A DNA stretch of 64,000 bases. Origin: Fabrea salina. Its lineage: Eukaryota > Ciliophora > Heterotrichea > Heterotrichida > Fabreidae. Both the position numbers and the translations under genes were made by a program. The notes under the pieces were generated by a model that was not told where the DNA came from, did not search any database, and saw only the letters and a program-made list of their open reading frames with translations. Below are positions 55,971 through 64,000 of the stretch, in pieces. The first letter of the stretch is position 1; every line of letters starts with the position of its first letter. Location of the stretch: contig JALIHJ010000048.1 in NCBI GenBank assembly GCA_022984795.1, positions 62,001-126,000 of the forward strand, given 5' to 3'.

Positions 55971-57215
55971 TTAAAGTGTGTGGATCTTCTCTATTGTCAG
56001 GATCTTGTAGAAGCTGAAGCCTATTGAAAGCGCCAAAGCAAGCAGTCCAAGTAGCACCCAAAAGAACCTCCAGTCTTGGGATACTTGTTGCTTTATGAGT
56101 TCTGTGTGGCCTTCTGAGTAGGTCACTGCGTTTGCTAGTTTCTTAGTTGTTGAGTAAGACTTTTTGTACTCGTTGTCTACGGCGTTGTAAAGGTTCTTAA
56201 GTATTTCTCTTCTGTCTATGTAGTCATGCATAGACTCTACTTTAGTTCCAAGTCCTTGCAAAGTAGTTTGTATAGTCTGTACATGTTGGTTACTGCTTTT
56301 CTCGAACTCATCGGTAAAACTTAAGTCAGCTAGGTTTTCTTTTATGAGTTGAAGTCTTTTTTCTAGGTTCTTCAGTTGAGTCCTTAAGTCAGAGATTTCG
56401 GACTCTAAGCCTTTGAGGTTGGGGTCACTGCTGGCAGCCATAAAGCTGTCGAAGAACTCCATGAGTTCTTGTTTTTGGAGTCTGAGTTCTTCTTCGAACT
56501 CCATCTGCATTATCTGGAGTTCAAATTGGGTTTCAATTTCAGGTTTGATTTCTGTAAAGGAAACTTGAGTGATGTCTACAGCTCCGTTGACTCCTTCTCC
56601 AGTGACTCCGCTTACTCCGAAAAACATTCCTTGGCAGTCTGCAACTGGCATCTACTTATGAGTTACTTCAAAACACAACTGGGCTTCGTTGTCTTTGAGC
56701 CAAGTGTAGACTTTAAGTGCTTCTTTTCTGAATTCCAACTTCAGACTGAACTCAAAGCCCCTCATCGGTACAGTGCAAGTATAGTTAGTTTGCACAGATT
56801 CCAAACTAAGTTTGGCTTTTTCAAAGTAAGAGTAGCCCCAGATACTTTGCTTTAGAGTGTCAACAACAATTCCATTCCCTTTAAAAGTAGGCTTGACTCC
56901 GTAAACAGGTCCTAAGGAGTCCCTAACCTGGCTGCTAGAAGTCCACACAGTAAACCCAGAAAAGTCGCCTTTGTTGCTTCCAGAGATTCTAGTCCTCAAG
57001 TAAATATCTAAGTCCGAAGCAGGCAAAATCGAATTGCTAATTATAGCTCCTTGTTTATTAGATAGAGGAGGAAGCAGACGTATGTACCTTTTGAGAGGAG
57101 CAGAAGAACCTATAACTTCGTACTTAGAACCATGCTCAGGCAAAAAAGGACTGTTGAAAGACAGCTCAGCTATCTCAGCCTCCACACAAACTAGCAACAG
57201 CAGTAAGTATACCAT
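55971..57215 (-). CDS. L-type (leguminous) lectin, ERGIC-53/VIP36-like cargo receptor
   Basis: Two exons (57215-56667, 56651-55971), 409 residues. [14 protein letters not shown] is a signal peptide. The lectin domain follows: [58 protein letters not shown], then across the intron [19 protein letters not shown] long coiled coil ([19 protein letters not shown]) leads to one TM helix ([20 protein letters not shown]) and a short tail ([11 protein letters not shown]). Lectins of this type ferry high-mannose glycoproteins from ER to Golgi. The cytosolic tail lacks the FF exit motif of ERGIC-53. Confidence 0.87.
56652..56666 (-). other. 15-nt intron in lectin gene
   Basis: GTAACTCATAAGTAG on the minus strand; falls between codon GAA and the ATG of the following frame, so without it the gene would be called as two. 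A at position 10. Confidence 0.92.
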
Positions 57216-57247
57216 TTATCAATTGCAAGTGTAATTTGAAATTGGAT

Positions 57248-58318
57248 ATGGCACTTGAAAGAAGGGCGGTTGTTTACTCAGAAGTGAACCTTAACAAAGA
57301 AAAAGACTATCACAACTACGAAGCACTTAAACTCGAGTTTGGAAAACAAGAAAACTACGAAATTTCGAGGAAAATCGGCCGCGGAAAGTACTCAGAAGTT
57401 TTTGAAGGAATGAACACTTCTTCACGCGAAAAAGTAGTTATCAAAATACTCAAGCCCGTCCACAAACGCAAAATCAAAAGAGAAATCAAAATCCTGCAAA
57501 ACTTATCTGGCGGACCCAACATAGTCCAGTTGGTCGATGTTGTCAAGGACGATATGTCCAACACTCCAGCTCTGATACTGGAATACACTGAAAACATAGA
57601 CTACAGAGCACTGTTCCCTACTCTGTCGAGTTTTGAAGTCAAGTACTATATGTACGAGTTGCTCAGAGGACTTGACTACTGCCACTCAATGGGAGTCATT
57701 CACAGGGATGTGAAACCCAACAACGTCATGATTGACCACTCCCAAAGAAAACTCCGACTTATCGACTGGGGACTAGCTGAGTTTTACTTGCCTGGTACTG
57801 CTTACAACGTGAGAGTGGCTTCTAGGTACTTCAAGGGGCCTGAGTTGCTGGTGAACGACCAATACTACGACTACTCTTTGGACATGTGGAGTTTCGGGGC
57901 TACCTTTGCAGGAGTTATTTTCAAGAAGGACCCTTTCTTCCACGGACACGACAACTTTGACCAACTAGTTAAGATCTGCAGAGTGCTAGGTGTGGATGAG
58001 TTGATTGACTACTTGGACAAGTACGAGATCGAAATTGACCCTGGGTTCGAAGGAGTTATTAAAAACATCCCCAAGAAGCCCTGGACCAAGTTCATAACTC
58101 CAGAAAACAGAGACTTAGCTACTCCTGAAGCCTTAGACTTGCTTTCAGGCCTCCTTAGGTACGACCCTTCTGAAAGACTTTCAGCGAGTTCTGCTATGCA
58201 GCACTCTTATTTCGAAGAAGTGAGGCAGATGTGGAAAGTCTTAGAAACTAAAAGAATTCAAGATATAGAAGGAAGTCCTGCTTACGAAACTGCCTGCATT
58301 CTAAGTAAAACTAGTTAA
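57248..58318 (+). CDS. CSNK2A1: casein kinase II catalytic subunit alpha
   Basis: 356 residues, near-complete match of CK2 landmarks: [34 protein letters not shown] with the basic substrate cluster, [43 protein letters not shown] (DWG in place of DFG, as in all CK2), [14 protein letters not shown]. Constitutively active Ser/Thr kinase, pleiotropic. The frame begins at TTG 57236; the ATG at 57248 ([14 protein letters not shown]) is the natural start. Its end overlaps convergent MUS81 by 18 bases. Confidence 0.96.
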   Translation: MALERRAVVYSEVNLNKEKDYHNYEALKLEFGKQENYEISRKIGRGKYSEVFEGMNTSSREKVVIKILKPVHKRKIKREIKILQNLSGGPNIVQLVDVVKDDMSNTPALILEYTENIDYRALFPTLSSFEVKYYMYELLRGLDYCHSMGVIHRDVKPNNVMIDHSQRKLRLIDWGLAEFYLPGTAYNVRVASRYFKGPELLVNDQYYDYSLDMWSFGATFAGVIFKKDPFFHGHDNFDQLVKICRVLGVDELIDYLDKYEIEIDPGFEGVIKNIPKKPWTKFITPENRDLATPEALDLLSGLLRYDPSERLSASSAMQHSYFEEVRQMWKVLETKRIQDIEGSPAYETACILSKTS

Positions 58319-59335
58319 GTTAAGAAACAAAAGGTCCTGAGTGTCTTTGGGCACCTGGAAGTGCTCTAGGTTCTTTTTAGCCAGTTGGGGGTTCTGAGTC
58401 ATTTCTTTGTGCAAGTGGGAAAAAGTAGGGTAAACAAAGGCCAAGTTAGTAACCTTCTTATAGGACATTCCTGGAAGGTTCCTAAGTATTTGTTGGAACA
58501 CCTCCCCTACTGTACTTAGCTTTTTGTAGCGTTTTTGGAACTCTTGGAAAGAAAACTTGCACTCAAGAGAAGCTAGATTTGCCTGGTAAGTGTTCCAAAG
58601 ACTGCACAGAAAGCTGGCTGAGTGCTTCTGAGAAGTCAACTTAACTACCCTTAGTTGGGTTTGAAGCTCTGCAACAAGTGTGAGGTTAGCCTTTCCTTCA
58701 ACTAGCAGTGTTGGAGTTGAGAAGCTGGATGCTTTAAGTCTCCTAACTTGGTCGTGCAAGTGTAGAGAAAACTGGCTGTTTACTAAGTCACTAGAAGTTT
58801 TTCTTTCGATTACACAGTCAAGCAAGTACTCCTGGTCCCCCTTCTTAACTACCCACAAAAAGTCCCCTAAACTAAGTTTTCTGACTTCGTAGTTAATGCC
58901 CTTCAACGCTTTGAAAAAGGAATCTGATAACTGTTCCCTGCTGTCAATCAGCAGCACCAAACCACTGGAGTGAAAAGGTTTTTCAACCCTGCCAAGTGGT
59001 TTGAGCTTAGTGTTGTTGGCTTTGAAAAAAGAATATAGCATCTTGCACACAGAGTTCCCAACTCCTTGCAAGTCCAAAGCTTGCTTAGGGTGTAGTAGCG
59101 GCAAAGGGTACTTTTGGAAAGACTTAATCGCTTTCCCTAAAGAACAAACTAAGTTTTTATTATGCTGCATAATAGCTTTTTTCCTTTCTTGGATAAGTCC
59201 TTCCACCAAGAACTGGTTATCTCTGCACTGCGCGCGAACAGACCCCTTAAACAGCTCAGAAACAAACCTAAGCTTTTCAATCAACTTAAGTTTCACCACC
59301 AAGAGTTGCTTTGACTGCTCGACGAGTTCTTCCAT
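58301..59335 (-). CDS. MUS81: MUS81 structure-specific endonuclease
   Basis: 344 residues. An N-terminal helix-hairpin-helix-like region ([34 protein letters not shown]) precedes an ERCC4 nuclease domain: [35 protein letters not shown] (GD and ERKx3D present). A C-terminal HhH region follows ([20 protein letters not shown]). With EME1 it resolves recombination intermediates. The protein is shorter than the human one (551). The start MEELVEQSK at 59335 is chosen; an in-frame opening to 59452 would overlap TRAPPC1. Confidence 0.88.
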   Translation of the reverse strand: MEELVEQSKQLLVVKLKLIEKLRFVSELFKGSVRAQCRDNQFLVEGLIQERKKAIMQHNKNLVCSLGKAIKSFQKYPLPLLHPKQALDLQGVGNSVCKMLYSFFKANNTKLKPLGRVEKPFHSSGLVLLIDSREQLSDSFFKALKGINYEVRKLSLGDFLWVVKKGDQEYLLDCVIERKTSSDLVNSQFSLHLHDQVRRLKASSFSTPTLLVEGKANLTLVAELQTQLRVVKLTSQKHSASFLCSLWNTYQANLASLECKFSFQEFQKRYKKLSTVGEVFQQILRNLPGMSYKKVTNLAFVYPTFSHLHKEMTQNPQLAKKNLEHFQVPKDTQDLLFLNLTSFT

Positions 59336-59350
59336 AGGCCCCCTTATAAT

Positions 59351-59767
59351 ATGATCATATACGAGTTTTACATATACAACAACACAGGGTTGTGTGTGTT
59401 CCACGAAGAACTTGAAAGTTACAGAGAACCCCTGCAACGCACATATACCCAACAGTTGTTGTTCGGACTTATCTATTCTTTGAAGTCTTTTTGCAAAAAG
59501 TTCTCGCCTGAGTCCTTAGAGATTTCTCCGTTCACAAGTTACACCACAGACTCCTATAAACTCCATATACTAGAAACCCACTCAGGACTCAACTTCATAC
59601 TAGTGACTGACTCAGAAATCAGGGACCAAACAAGTGCTTTAAAATACGTCTACTCTAACCTCTATTCTCCTTTTGTCCTGAGGAACCCTTTCTACACTCC
59701 TAAGCAGTTCATAACTTCTGGAGTCTTCAGGTCCAAACTCATAGAGTACTTAAAAAGTTTAAGGTGA
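59351..59767 (+). CDS. TRAPPC1: TRAPP complex subunit 1 (Bet5)
   Basis: 138 residues, family length. A longin fold: MIIYEFYIYNNTGLCVFHEE, LLFGLIYSLKSFCKKFSP, SYTTDSYKLHILETHSGLNF and a C-terminal helix ending VFRSKLIEYLKSLR. Bet5 is a core TRAPP subunit, with TRAPPC13 in this window. 15 bases separate it from the MUS81 start. Its TGA abuts the TTA stop of the importin gene. Confidence 0.93.
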   Translation: MIIYEFYIYNNTGLCVFHEELESYREPLQRTYTQQLLFGLIYSLKSFCKKFSPESLEISPFTSYTTDSYKLHILETHSGLNFILVTDSEIRDQTSALKYVYSNLYSPFVLRNPFYTPKQFITSGVFRSKLIEYLKSLR

Positions 59768-62700
59768 TTAATTAGATAAGATCTGTGAAAGCAGTTGCTG
59801 GTTCTCAACAGACAACTTAGAGCCTACTTCTTGGAAAGCAGGGGTGTCCTTCAAGCCTTTGAGTATAGTTTTGATCCTTTGGAGTACTTCGTTGTTAAGT
59901 TTGTACTTGTCAGGTTTTTGACTTTGTGTGATGATTCCGTCCATAAACACCTGGATGGTCAAGCCTTCATTGTTGCCCATTTCATAGTTGTTTTCGTACA
60001 AAAAGACCAAACACTTGAGCACTGTTTCCATTTCTTCGTAGTCTTCTTTTAAAGGGATTTCTTTAAACACGTAAGTGAGCACTTGGGACAAAGGCACTGC
60101 GTTAGGTGAAGTATAAATCATCCTGCACACTGCAGCAACAGCGTTGTCTTTAACTCCAGGTTCTTGTTCTTCAGTAAACAACTTTTCAATGACACCTAAG
60201 TACTGTGAGTAGTTACTAGCTAAGTTAGGCACTACTTCGCAGAGTACTCCTAGCAAGTAAACGGAGTTCCTGTACAAGTAGTCTTCTCCTGACTGGATGT
60301 TTCTGACTGCCAAACCCGAAATTTCGTTAGAGTACTCAGAGGCCAAAGAAGGAATCTGCTTGAGTGTGTCGGCCAAGCACCCTGCAAAGAGGTTCCTGTC
60401 CCTTGAGTTTCTGGAGTCGCCTGTGAACTTGGAGAACAAAGGCAACAACTGCAAAAGGTAAGGCTTGAACCCTTCTCCCCAAGTCTTTGCTAAAGCCTGG
60501 ATAGTGTCAGTGAGGTCTCCCATTATGAGTTCATCGTGGTCTCCCTCAGTTTCGTCGCCTTCTCTCTGACAAGCTGCTGTTTCGTTGAGCAGTGTTTTAA
60601 GCTTTTCTACTAAAGAGTTCATCTGGGCTTCAGGAAGCAAACTAGTTCCCGCTTTGGGACATAAGTTCTCGATAGCTTCTAAAACGCGGCAAACTGCTTC
60701 TTTGGAGTCGTCTTTGTCAAGGATTGTTAAGTACTGAGGATAAGTATAGTTGAACCAGAGCTCCTGGGCGTTAGCAAATCCGTTAGGAAGCTTTATAAGC
60801 CCCTCAATGATCTCTTGAGAAGTAGTTACGCACTGCATGCGGATGTTTTCGTGGAAGTAAGAAAACAAGTCAGACAACTTCTGAGCTATGCTTTCAATGT
60901 AAGGAACTACTTTGGAAGGACACTCCAGAGCTAAGTGGCCAATGGCGTGCATAGCAGCAGTCTTTTCGTCTAGGTAAATTGATCGGAGTTTGAACCCAGA
61001 ATCTTCTTCTTCTTCAGAGTCACTTAAGTCGCCTACTTCGGCAATTCTGAGTCCTTCTTTGGACTCTAGTGACTTGATGGCTTCATTCAAAACTTGGTCT
61101 GCGTAAGCTTCCATGCTTCCTTTGAGCAACTTAGCTAAGTTGTAGAAGAACGCAAAAGCTGCTTCCCTCATTTCTAAAGTTTGTGACTGCAAGTAGCTAA
61201 AAGCTAAGTTGAGTGAGTCTTGCAAGTAAGGGGAAAAGCTCTCAGTAGTGGTGCAGGAAGCCAAAGACCCTAGGCACTGCAAAGCAGTTGACCTTACTGT
61301 GAGGTCTGCTTGTTGAGCGTGAATTATGCTTCCAAGCATTTGGGCAAGCTCTACAAAGTAAGGAGTTATTTTGGACTCAGCTGAAGATATGCACGAAGAC
61401 AAAGCTGAAAGGGACATTTGCTTGACTTGGGTGTCTGGGTCGTTCAGAATCAAACTAGTAAGGGTCTGCACTAAGCCCTGTAGGTAAGTTTCAATTTCTT
61501 CTTCAAAGTTTTCACAGAAACTGTCTATTGCGTAGATGACTTTGTGTTTAGTTTTAGTAGTTGCACTCGAAAGAACCCCTGTGAGAGGAGGAATTATTTG
61601 CTCGTGGAACTCTAAAATGTCGGGTTTTAAGTGCTCTGCACAGTAACCCAAAGACAATCCAGCAGCTTCTTTGACCTGGTTTTCGTCGTTCAAAGCTGCA
61701 ACCAGAGTGTTTACTATCTGCTTTAAGTTTTGCTTTAAGTAGTCAGCACAGCCCTCAGCAATGATTCCGTAAGTAAGCACTCCCACTCTTCTGTAAGCAG
61801 GGTTTTGGCTACCCACTAACTGACTCACAAACTCCATAACCATTGGGTAAATCTTTTTGTTAGGAAGAGCAATAGCAAGGGTGTCTAGGAGCCTAAAGCC
61901 CATGTCACAAGCTGACTCGTCTTCGGAGTTGTAGTCAGACTCCCCAGCAATAGTGAAAATGTGTTGCAGAAGGTACCTCAGAGAGTCAGGTGAGTTGCCT
62001 AGGATCTTAGGGTTGGTATCTGCAAGAGTTTCTAAAAAGTCTATGGCACTTTCACGAGTGTTGATTGAAAGGTCTTTGTTAACTCCTACCTTTTCAATAG
62101 CCACGCGCACTATTAGATCCAAGTGAGGGGCTAAAGAGTGCCCTGAGTCAAGCAAGCCGTCAAACACCACAAAACTAAACACCACTAGTTCTTCGTCACC
62201 TGCCTCCAAGCACTCGTTAAGCACGTTCATCATTTGAGGAATCAAATCTACTATGTACTTAACTGAATCGGTGTCTTCGGCAGAGGCGGAGTGATTGCCC
62301 AGTGCCTTCATAGCGTTTTTTCTGATTTCGCGTGAAGAAGTGTCGCTTAAAGACTTAGCAAACAACTGAACTAGGTTTTCTTGGTAAGGCTTGAGGAACT
62401 CACAGGCCACTTCGCTTTCCATAAGTTCAGCCAGCAAGTAAAGACCGATTTCCTTTGCAGCCATAGAGTCACTTTCCACACAAGTGTTAATGAAAGTAAG
62501 TAACTCAGGCCAAGTTGAGATAATAAAGGCCCCCAAAGCCGCAACTAAACTTGCAATGTTTTTTCGAACTATGGCCTCGGGTTCGTTTGTGATTTGGTTA
62601 ATGAGTGACTGCTTGATGTGTGTTTGGGTCTCAGAAGGAAGGTTCTGCCAGTGGAAGTTGATTTTCTTGCGAAGAAGCACACTAGCGAGTTGGCGAATTT

Positions 62701-62866
62701 GTGGTTCTGTGTTGTTGATCATTTGGTTGAAGAGATCCTGCACGGACTGAGGATTTTTGAGGTACTTTTTGAAGTATTTCTCTAGTTCAGAGGCGTTTTG
62801 GCCTGAAATTATTTGAGACAGGATGGATACTAGCTGCTGTTCGTTCGGGATCTCTGGCAAGTCCAT
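59768..62866 (-). CDS. IPO4: importin-4/5-like karyopherin beta
   Basis: 1032 residues of HEAT repeats from end to end. Start ISGQNASELEKYFKKYLKNP; repeats such as IRQLASVLLRKKINFHWQNL, IRKNAMKALGNHSA, YRRVGVLTYGIIAEGCADYL, VKEAAGLSLGYCAEHLKPDI; a central acidic loop (DLSDSEEEEDSGFKLRSIYL); end NQQLLSQILSN. The LRKKIN block in the first repeats and the overall length are those of IPO4 and IPO5. It imports ribosomal proteins and histones in RanGTP-controlled fashion. IPO4 versus IPO5 cannot be settled by eye. Confidence 0.85.
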   Translation of the reverse strand: MDLPEIPNEQQLVSILSQIISGQNASELEKYFKKYLKNPQSVQDLFNQMINNTEPQIRQLASVLLRKKINFHWQNLPSETQTHIKQSLINQITNEPEAIVRKNIASLVAALGAFIISTWPELLTFINTCVESDSMAAKEIGLYLLAELMESEVACEFLKPYQENLVQLFAKSLSDTSSREIRKNAMKALGNHSASAEDTDSVKYIVDLIPQMMNVLNECLEAGDEELVVFSFVVFDGLLDSGHSLAPHLDLIVRVAIEKVGVNKDLSINTRESAIDFLETLADTNPKILGNSPDSLRYLLQHIFTIAGESDYNSEDESACDMGFRLLDTLAIALPNKKIYPMVMEFVSQLVGSQNPAYRRVGVLTYGIIAEGCADYLKQNLKQIVNTLVAALNDENQVKEAAGLSLGYCAEHLKPDILEFHEQIIPPLTGVLSSATTKTKHKVIYAIDSFCENFEEEIETYLQGLVQTLTSLILNDPDTQVKQMSLSALSSCISSAESKITPYFVELAQMLGSIIHAQQADLTVRSTALQCLGSLASCTTTESFSPYLQDSLNLAFSYLQSQTLEMREAAFAFFYNLAKLLKGSMEAYADQVLNEAIKSLESKEGLRIAEVGDLSDSEEEEDSGFKLRSIYLDEKTAAMHAIGHLALECPSKVVPYIESIAQKLSDLFSYFHENIRMQCVTTSQEIIEGLIKLPNGFANAQELWFNYTYPQYLTILDKDDSKEAVCRVLEAIENLCPKAGTSLLPEAQMNSLVEKLKTLLNETAACQREGDETEGDHDELIMGDLTDTIQALAKTWGEGFKPYLLQLLPLFSKFTGDSRNSRDRNLFAGCLADTLKQIPSLASEYSNEISGLAVRNIQSGEDYLYRNSVYLLGVLCEVVPNLASNYSQYLGVIEKLFTEEQEPGVKDNAVAAVCRMIYTSPNAVPLSQVLTYVFKEIPLKEDYEEMETVLKCLVFLYENNYEMGNNEGLTIQVFMDGIITQSQKPDKYKLNNEVLQRIKTILKGLKDTPAFQEVGSKLSVENQQLLSQILSN

Positions 62867-62893
62867 AATATAAAATGGTAATCTTAAACTTAA

Positions 62894-63097
62894 CTAAAGC
62901 GAAGTGACTTCGTACCAGTTTTCAACAACTATTTGTGGTTCTTCTCTGACTTTGGGTTTTTTTGTTGGGGTTGGTTGGGGCTTGGAAGGGGGCTTGGAAG
63001 AGGGCTTAGCTGCCAAAGTTAGTTTGCTCTTCCAGAGAGTTTGGACTATCAAAACATGCAGGGTTACGAAAAGCAACTTGCTGAGGTATAACTTCAT
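62894..63097 (-). CDS. small secreted or signal-anchored protein, 67 aa
   Basis: MKLYLSKLLFVTLHVLIVQT is a signal peptide or anchor. A Pro/Lys/Ser-rich linker follows (KPSSKPPSKPQPTPTKKPK), then EEPQIVVENWYEVTSL. No known family. Starts 27 bases from the divergent TMBIM gene. Confidence 0.55.
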   Translation of the reverse strand: MKLYLSKLLFVTLHVLIVQTLWKSKLTLAAKPSSKPPSKPQPTPTKKPKVREEPQIVVENWYEVTSL

Positions 63098-63124
63098 CTT
63101 AGATTTAAATCCTACAATACTAAA

Positions 63125-63826
63125 ATGGAAGTGGCATTAAGCCGGGACAGCTTTTCCGAAGTCACTCCAAAACAATACAGAAACAACTTCATAGGCAAAG
63201 TTTACTCAATACTAGCTTTGCAGTTAACTATAACTTCAGTGGTCTGTGGGTTAGTTGTAACTATTGAGGAACTCAAACATGCTATTTTAAAGTCTTACCC
63301 CATTATGTATTCAGCTTTAGGTGTGTCTTTAGTAGTTTTGGTTACTTTGGTGTGTGTGCCTGCGGCTGCCAAGAAGTTTCCTACCAACTATACTCTTCTA
63401 GGAATCTTTACTGTTCTTGAAGCATACGTTCTAGGGTACTTGTGTGCTTCTAGCAACTCCAAGCTTGTTTTATTGGCTTTTTTGATGACTTTGGGGGTAT
63501 CCATTTCGCTGAGTGTTTACGCTTTTAAAACCAAAAAAGACTTCAACACTAAGCAAGCTATGCTTTGTGCCTTGGCAACAGCTTTAGTGGTCTATGGAGT
63601 TTTTTCAGTGGTTTTTGGGGAACTTTGGGCAAGTTTGCTTTACTGCTTCTTGGGTGTGTTGGTTTTTTCAATGTTTATAATATACGACACCCAACTCATC
63701 GCAGGTGGCAGACACAGCCAACTTACTTACGAAGACTATATTGTAGGGGCACTGGTGCTGTACATAGATGTAGTAGGGTTGTTTGTGTACCTTTTGAGCT
63801 TAGTAGGAACTGGAAGGCAGAGTTAA
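63125..63826 (+). CDS. Bax inhibitor-1 / Lifeguard family protein (TMBIM)
   Basis: 233 residues, seven membrane helices. The C-terminal signature is clear: FSMFIIYDTQLIAGGRHSQL, then YEDYIVGALVLYIDVVGLFV and YLLSLVG. The N-terminal leader FIGKVYSILALQLTITSVVC is that of Lifeguard (TMBIM4/GRINA group). The acidic pair of the pH-sensing calcium leak (Asp in IIYDTQ and in LYIDV) is present. It likely controls ER/Golgi calcium. Confidence 0.92.
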   Translation: MEVALSRDSFSEVTPKQYRNNFIGKVYSILALQLTITSVVCGLVVTIEELKHAILKSYPIMYSALGVSLVVLVTLVCVPAAAKKFPTNYTLLGIFTVLEAYVLGYLCASSNSKLVLLAFLMTLGVSISLSVYAFKTKKDFNTKQAMLCALATALVVYGVFSVVFGELWASLLYCFLGVLVFSMFIIYDTQLIAGGRHSQLTYEDYIVGALVLYIDVVGLFVYLLSLVGTGRQS

Positions 63827-63850
63827 TATAAATAGTTATTACTTATCTGT

Positions 63851-64000
63851 CTATACAGAAGGAAGCAATTCTAAAAACACCCTAAGGTAGTTTGTGGAGT
63901 CTTCAAAAAACACAGGCAGAATGTTTTCTGTTTTAAAAACTCTAGCAAACAGTCTGGCGTCTTCTTCAGAGTTCACACTCATGTAAATCTTCTCTGGAAA
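63851..64000 (-). CDS. C-terminal end of an unidentified gene (cut by window edge)
   Basis: The minus-strand frame is open from the window end, encoding 49 residues (FPEKIYMSVNSEEDARLF ... VFLELLPSV) before TAG. The start is off the window. Its convergent neighbour ends at 63826. It is too short to identify. Confidence 0.5.
   Translation of the reverse strand, partial: FPEKIYMSVNSEEDARLFARVFKTENILPVFFEDSTNYLRVFLELLPSV

Noticed and set aside
63840-63854. Intron-like GTATAGACAGATAAG at the end of the partial gene
   Set aside because: It is 15 nt and GT...AG, but position 10 is G, unlike all twelve supported introns, and the ORF ends there either way.
1-64000. Reassigned stop codons as in many ciliates
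   Set aside because: TAA, TAG and TGA all end genes at homologous positions (for example TGA in TBCEL and TRAPPC1), and internal stops are all explained by 15-nt introns.
1-64000. Transposons, viral relics, IES or telomeric repeats
   Set aside because: No transposase, integrase or reverse transcriptase motif, terminal repeat or telomeric tract was seen.

Overview
The window looks like macronuclear DNA of a heterotrich ciliate (Stentor/Fabrea-like). Three things read from the sequence point there. (1) Twelve introns, each needed to bridge a stop codon or restore a start, are all exactly 15 nt, run GT...AG, and all have an A at intron position 10. (2) The code is standard: TAA, TAG and TGA all end genes, and no recognisable gene needs a reassigned stop. 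(3) Genes are packed almost without spacers. Heterotrichs are the ciliates known for 15-nt introns, and Stentor is known for the standard code. The species is not determined. Base composition by eye is about 40% GC.

About 59 protein genes and one tRNA gene fill nearly every base. Convergent genes often abut or overlap at their stop codons. Divergent starts can be 7-15 bp apart. Same-strand neighbours can share a base or have no spacer.

Region by region. 0-13 kb: CNOT3 (cut by the window edge), a RING protein, UTP13, three unknowns, SF3A2 overlapping MSRB, a 1867-residue PI4KA and a small secreted protein. 13-25 kb: a non-RD kinase, a CCDC148-like coiled-coil protein, a mini RanBP2 zinc finger, TBCEL, a Pumilio protein, a CDPK, an EF-hand protein, a RING protein and UTP11. 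25-34 kb: eS30, a CBM20 protein with a long PKPQE repeat and a 1-base frame break, a NEK kinase with three introns, a tight same-strand run (TRAPPC13, START, a lipid-anchored protein, DUF167), and SPC24 lying between two diverged paralogues. 34-46 kb: DNAAF1, a PHD protein, tRNA-Val, DTD, an SDR-like protein, PMCA, a short COPG and a second CDPK. 46-64 kb: a kelch membrane protein rebuilt across four introns, SNW1, a mitochondrial carrier, a double-WWE protein, DDX19, an ERGIC-53-like lectin, CK2 alpha, MUS81, TRAPPC1, an importin, a TMBIM protein and a partial gene.

Most genes are housekeeping or ciliary: ribosome assembly (UTP11, UTP13, eS30), splicing (SF3A2, SNW1), mRNA decay and export (CNOT3, Pumilio, DDX19), secretory traffic (TRAPPC1, TRAPPC13, COPG, lectin, PI4KA), calcium signalling (PMCA, two CDPKs, EF-hand proteins), and cilia or tubulin (DNAAF1, TBCEL, possibly the CCDC148-like protein). 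They are not arranged by pathway. I saw no transposon, viral relic, CRISPR array or telomere.
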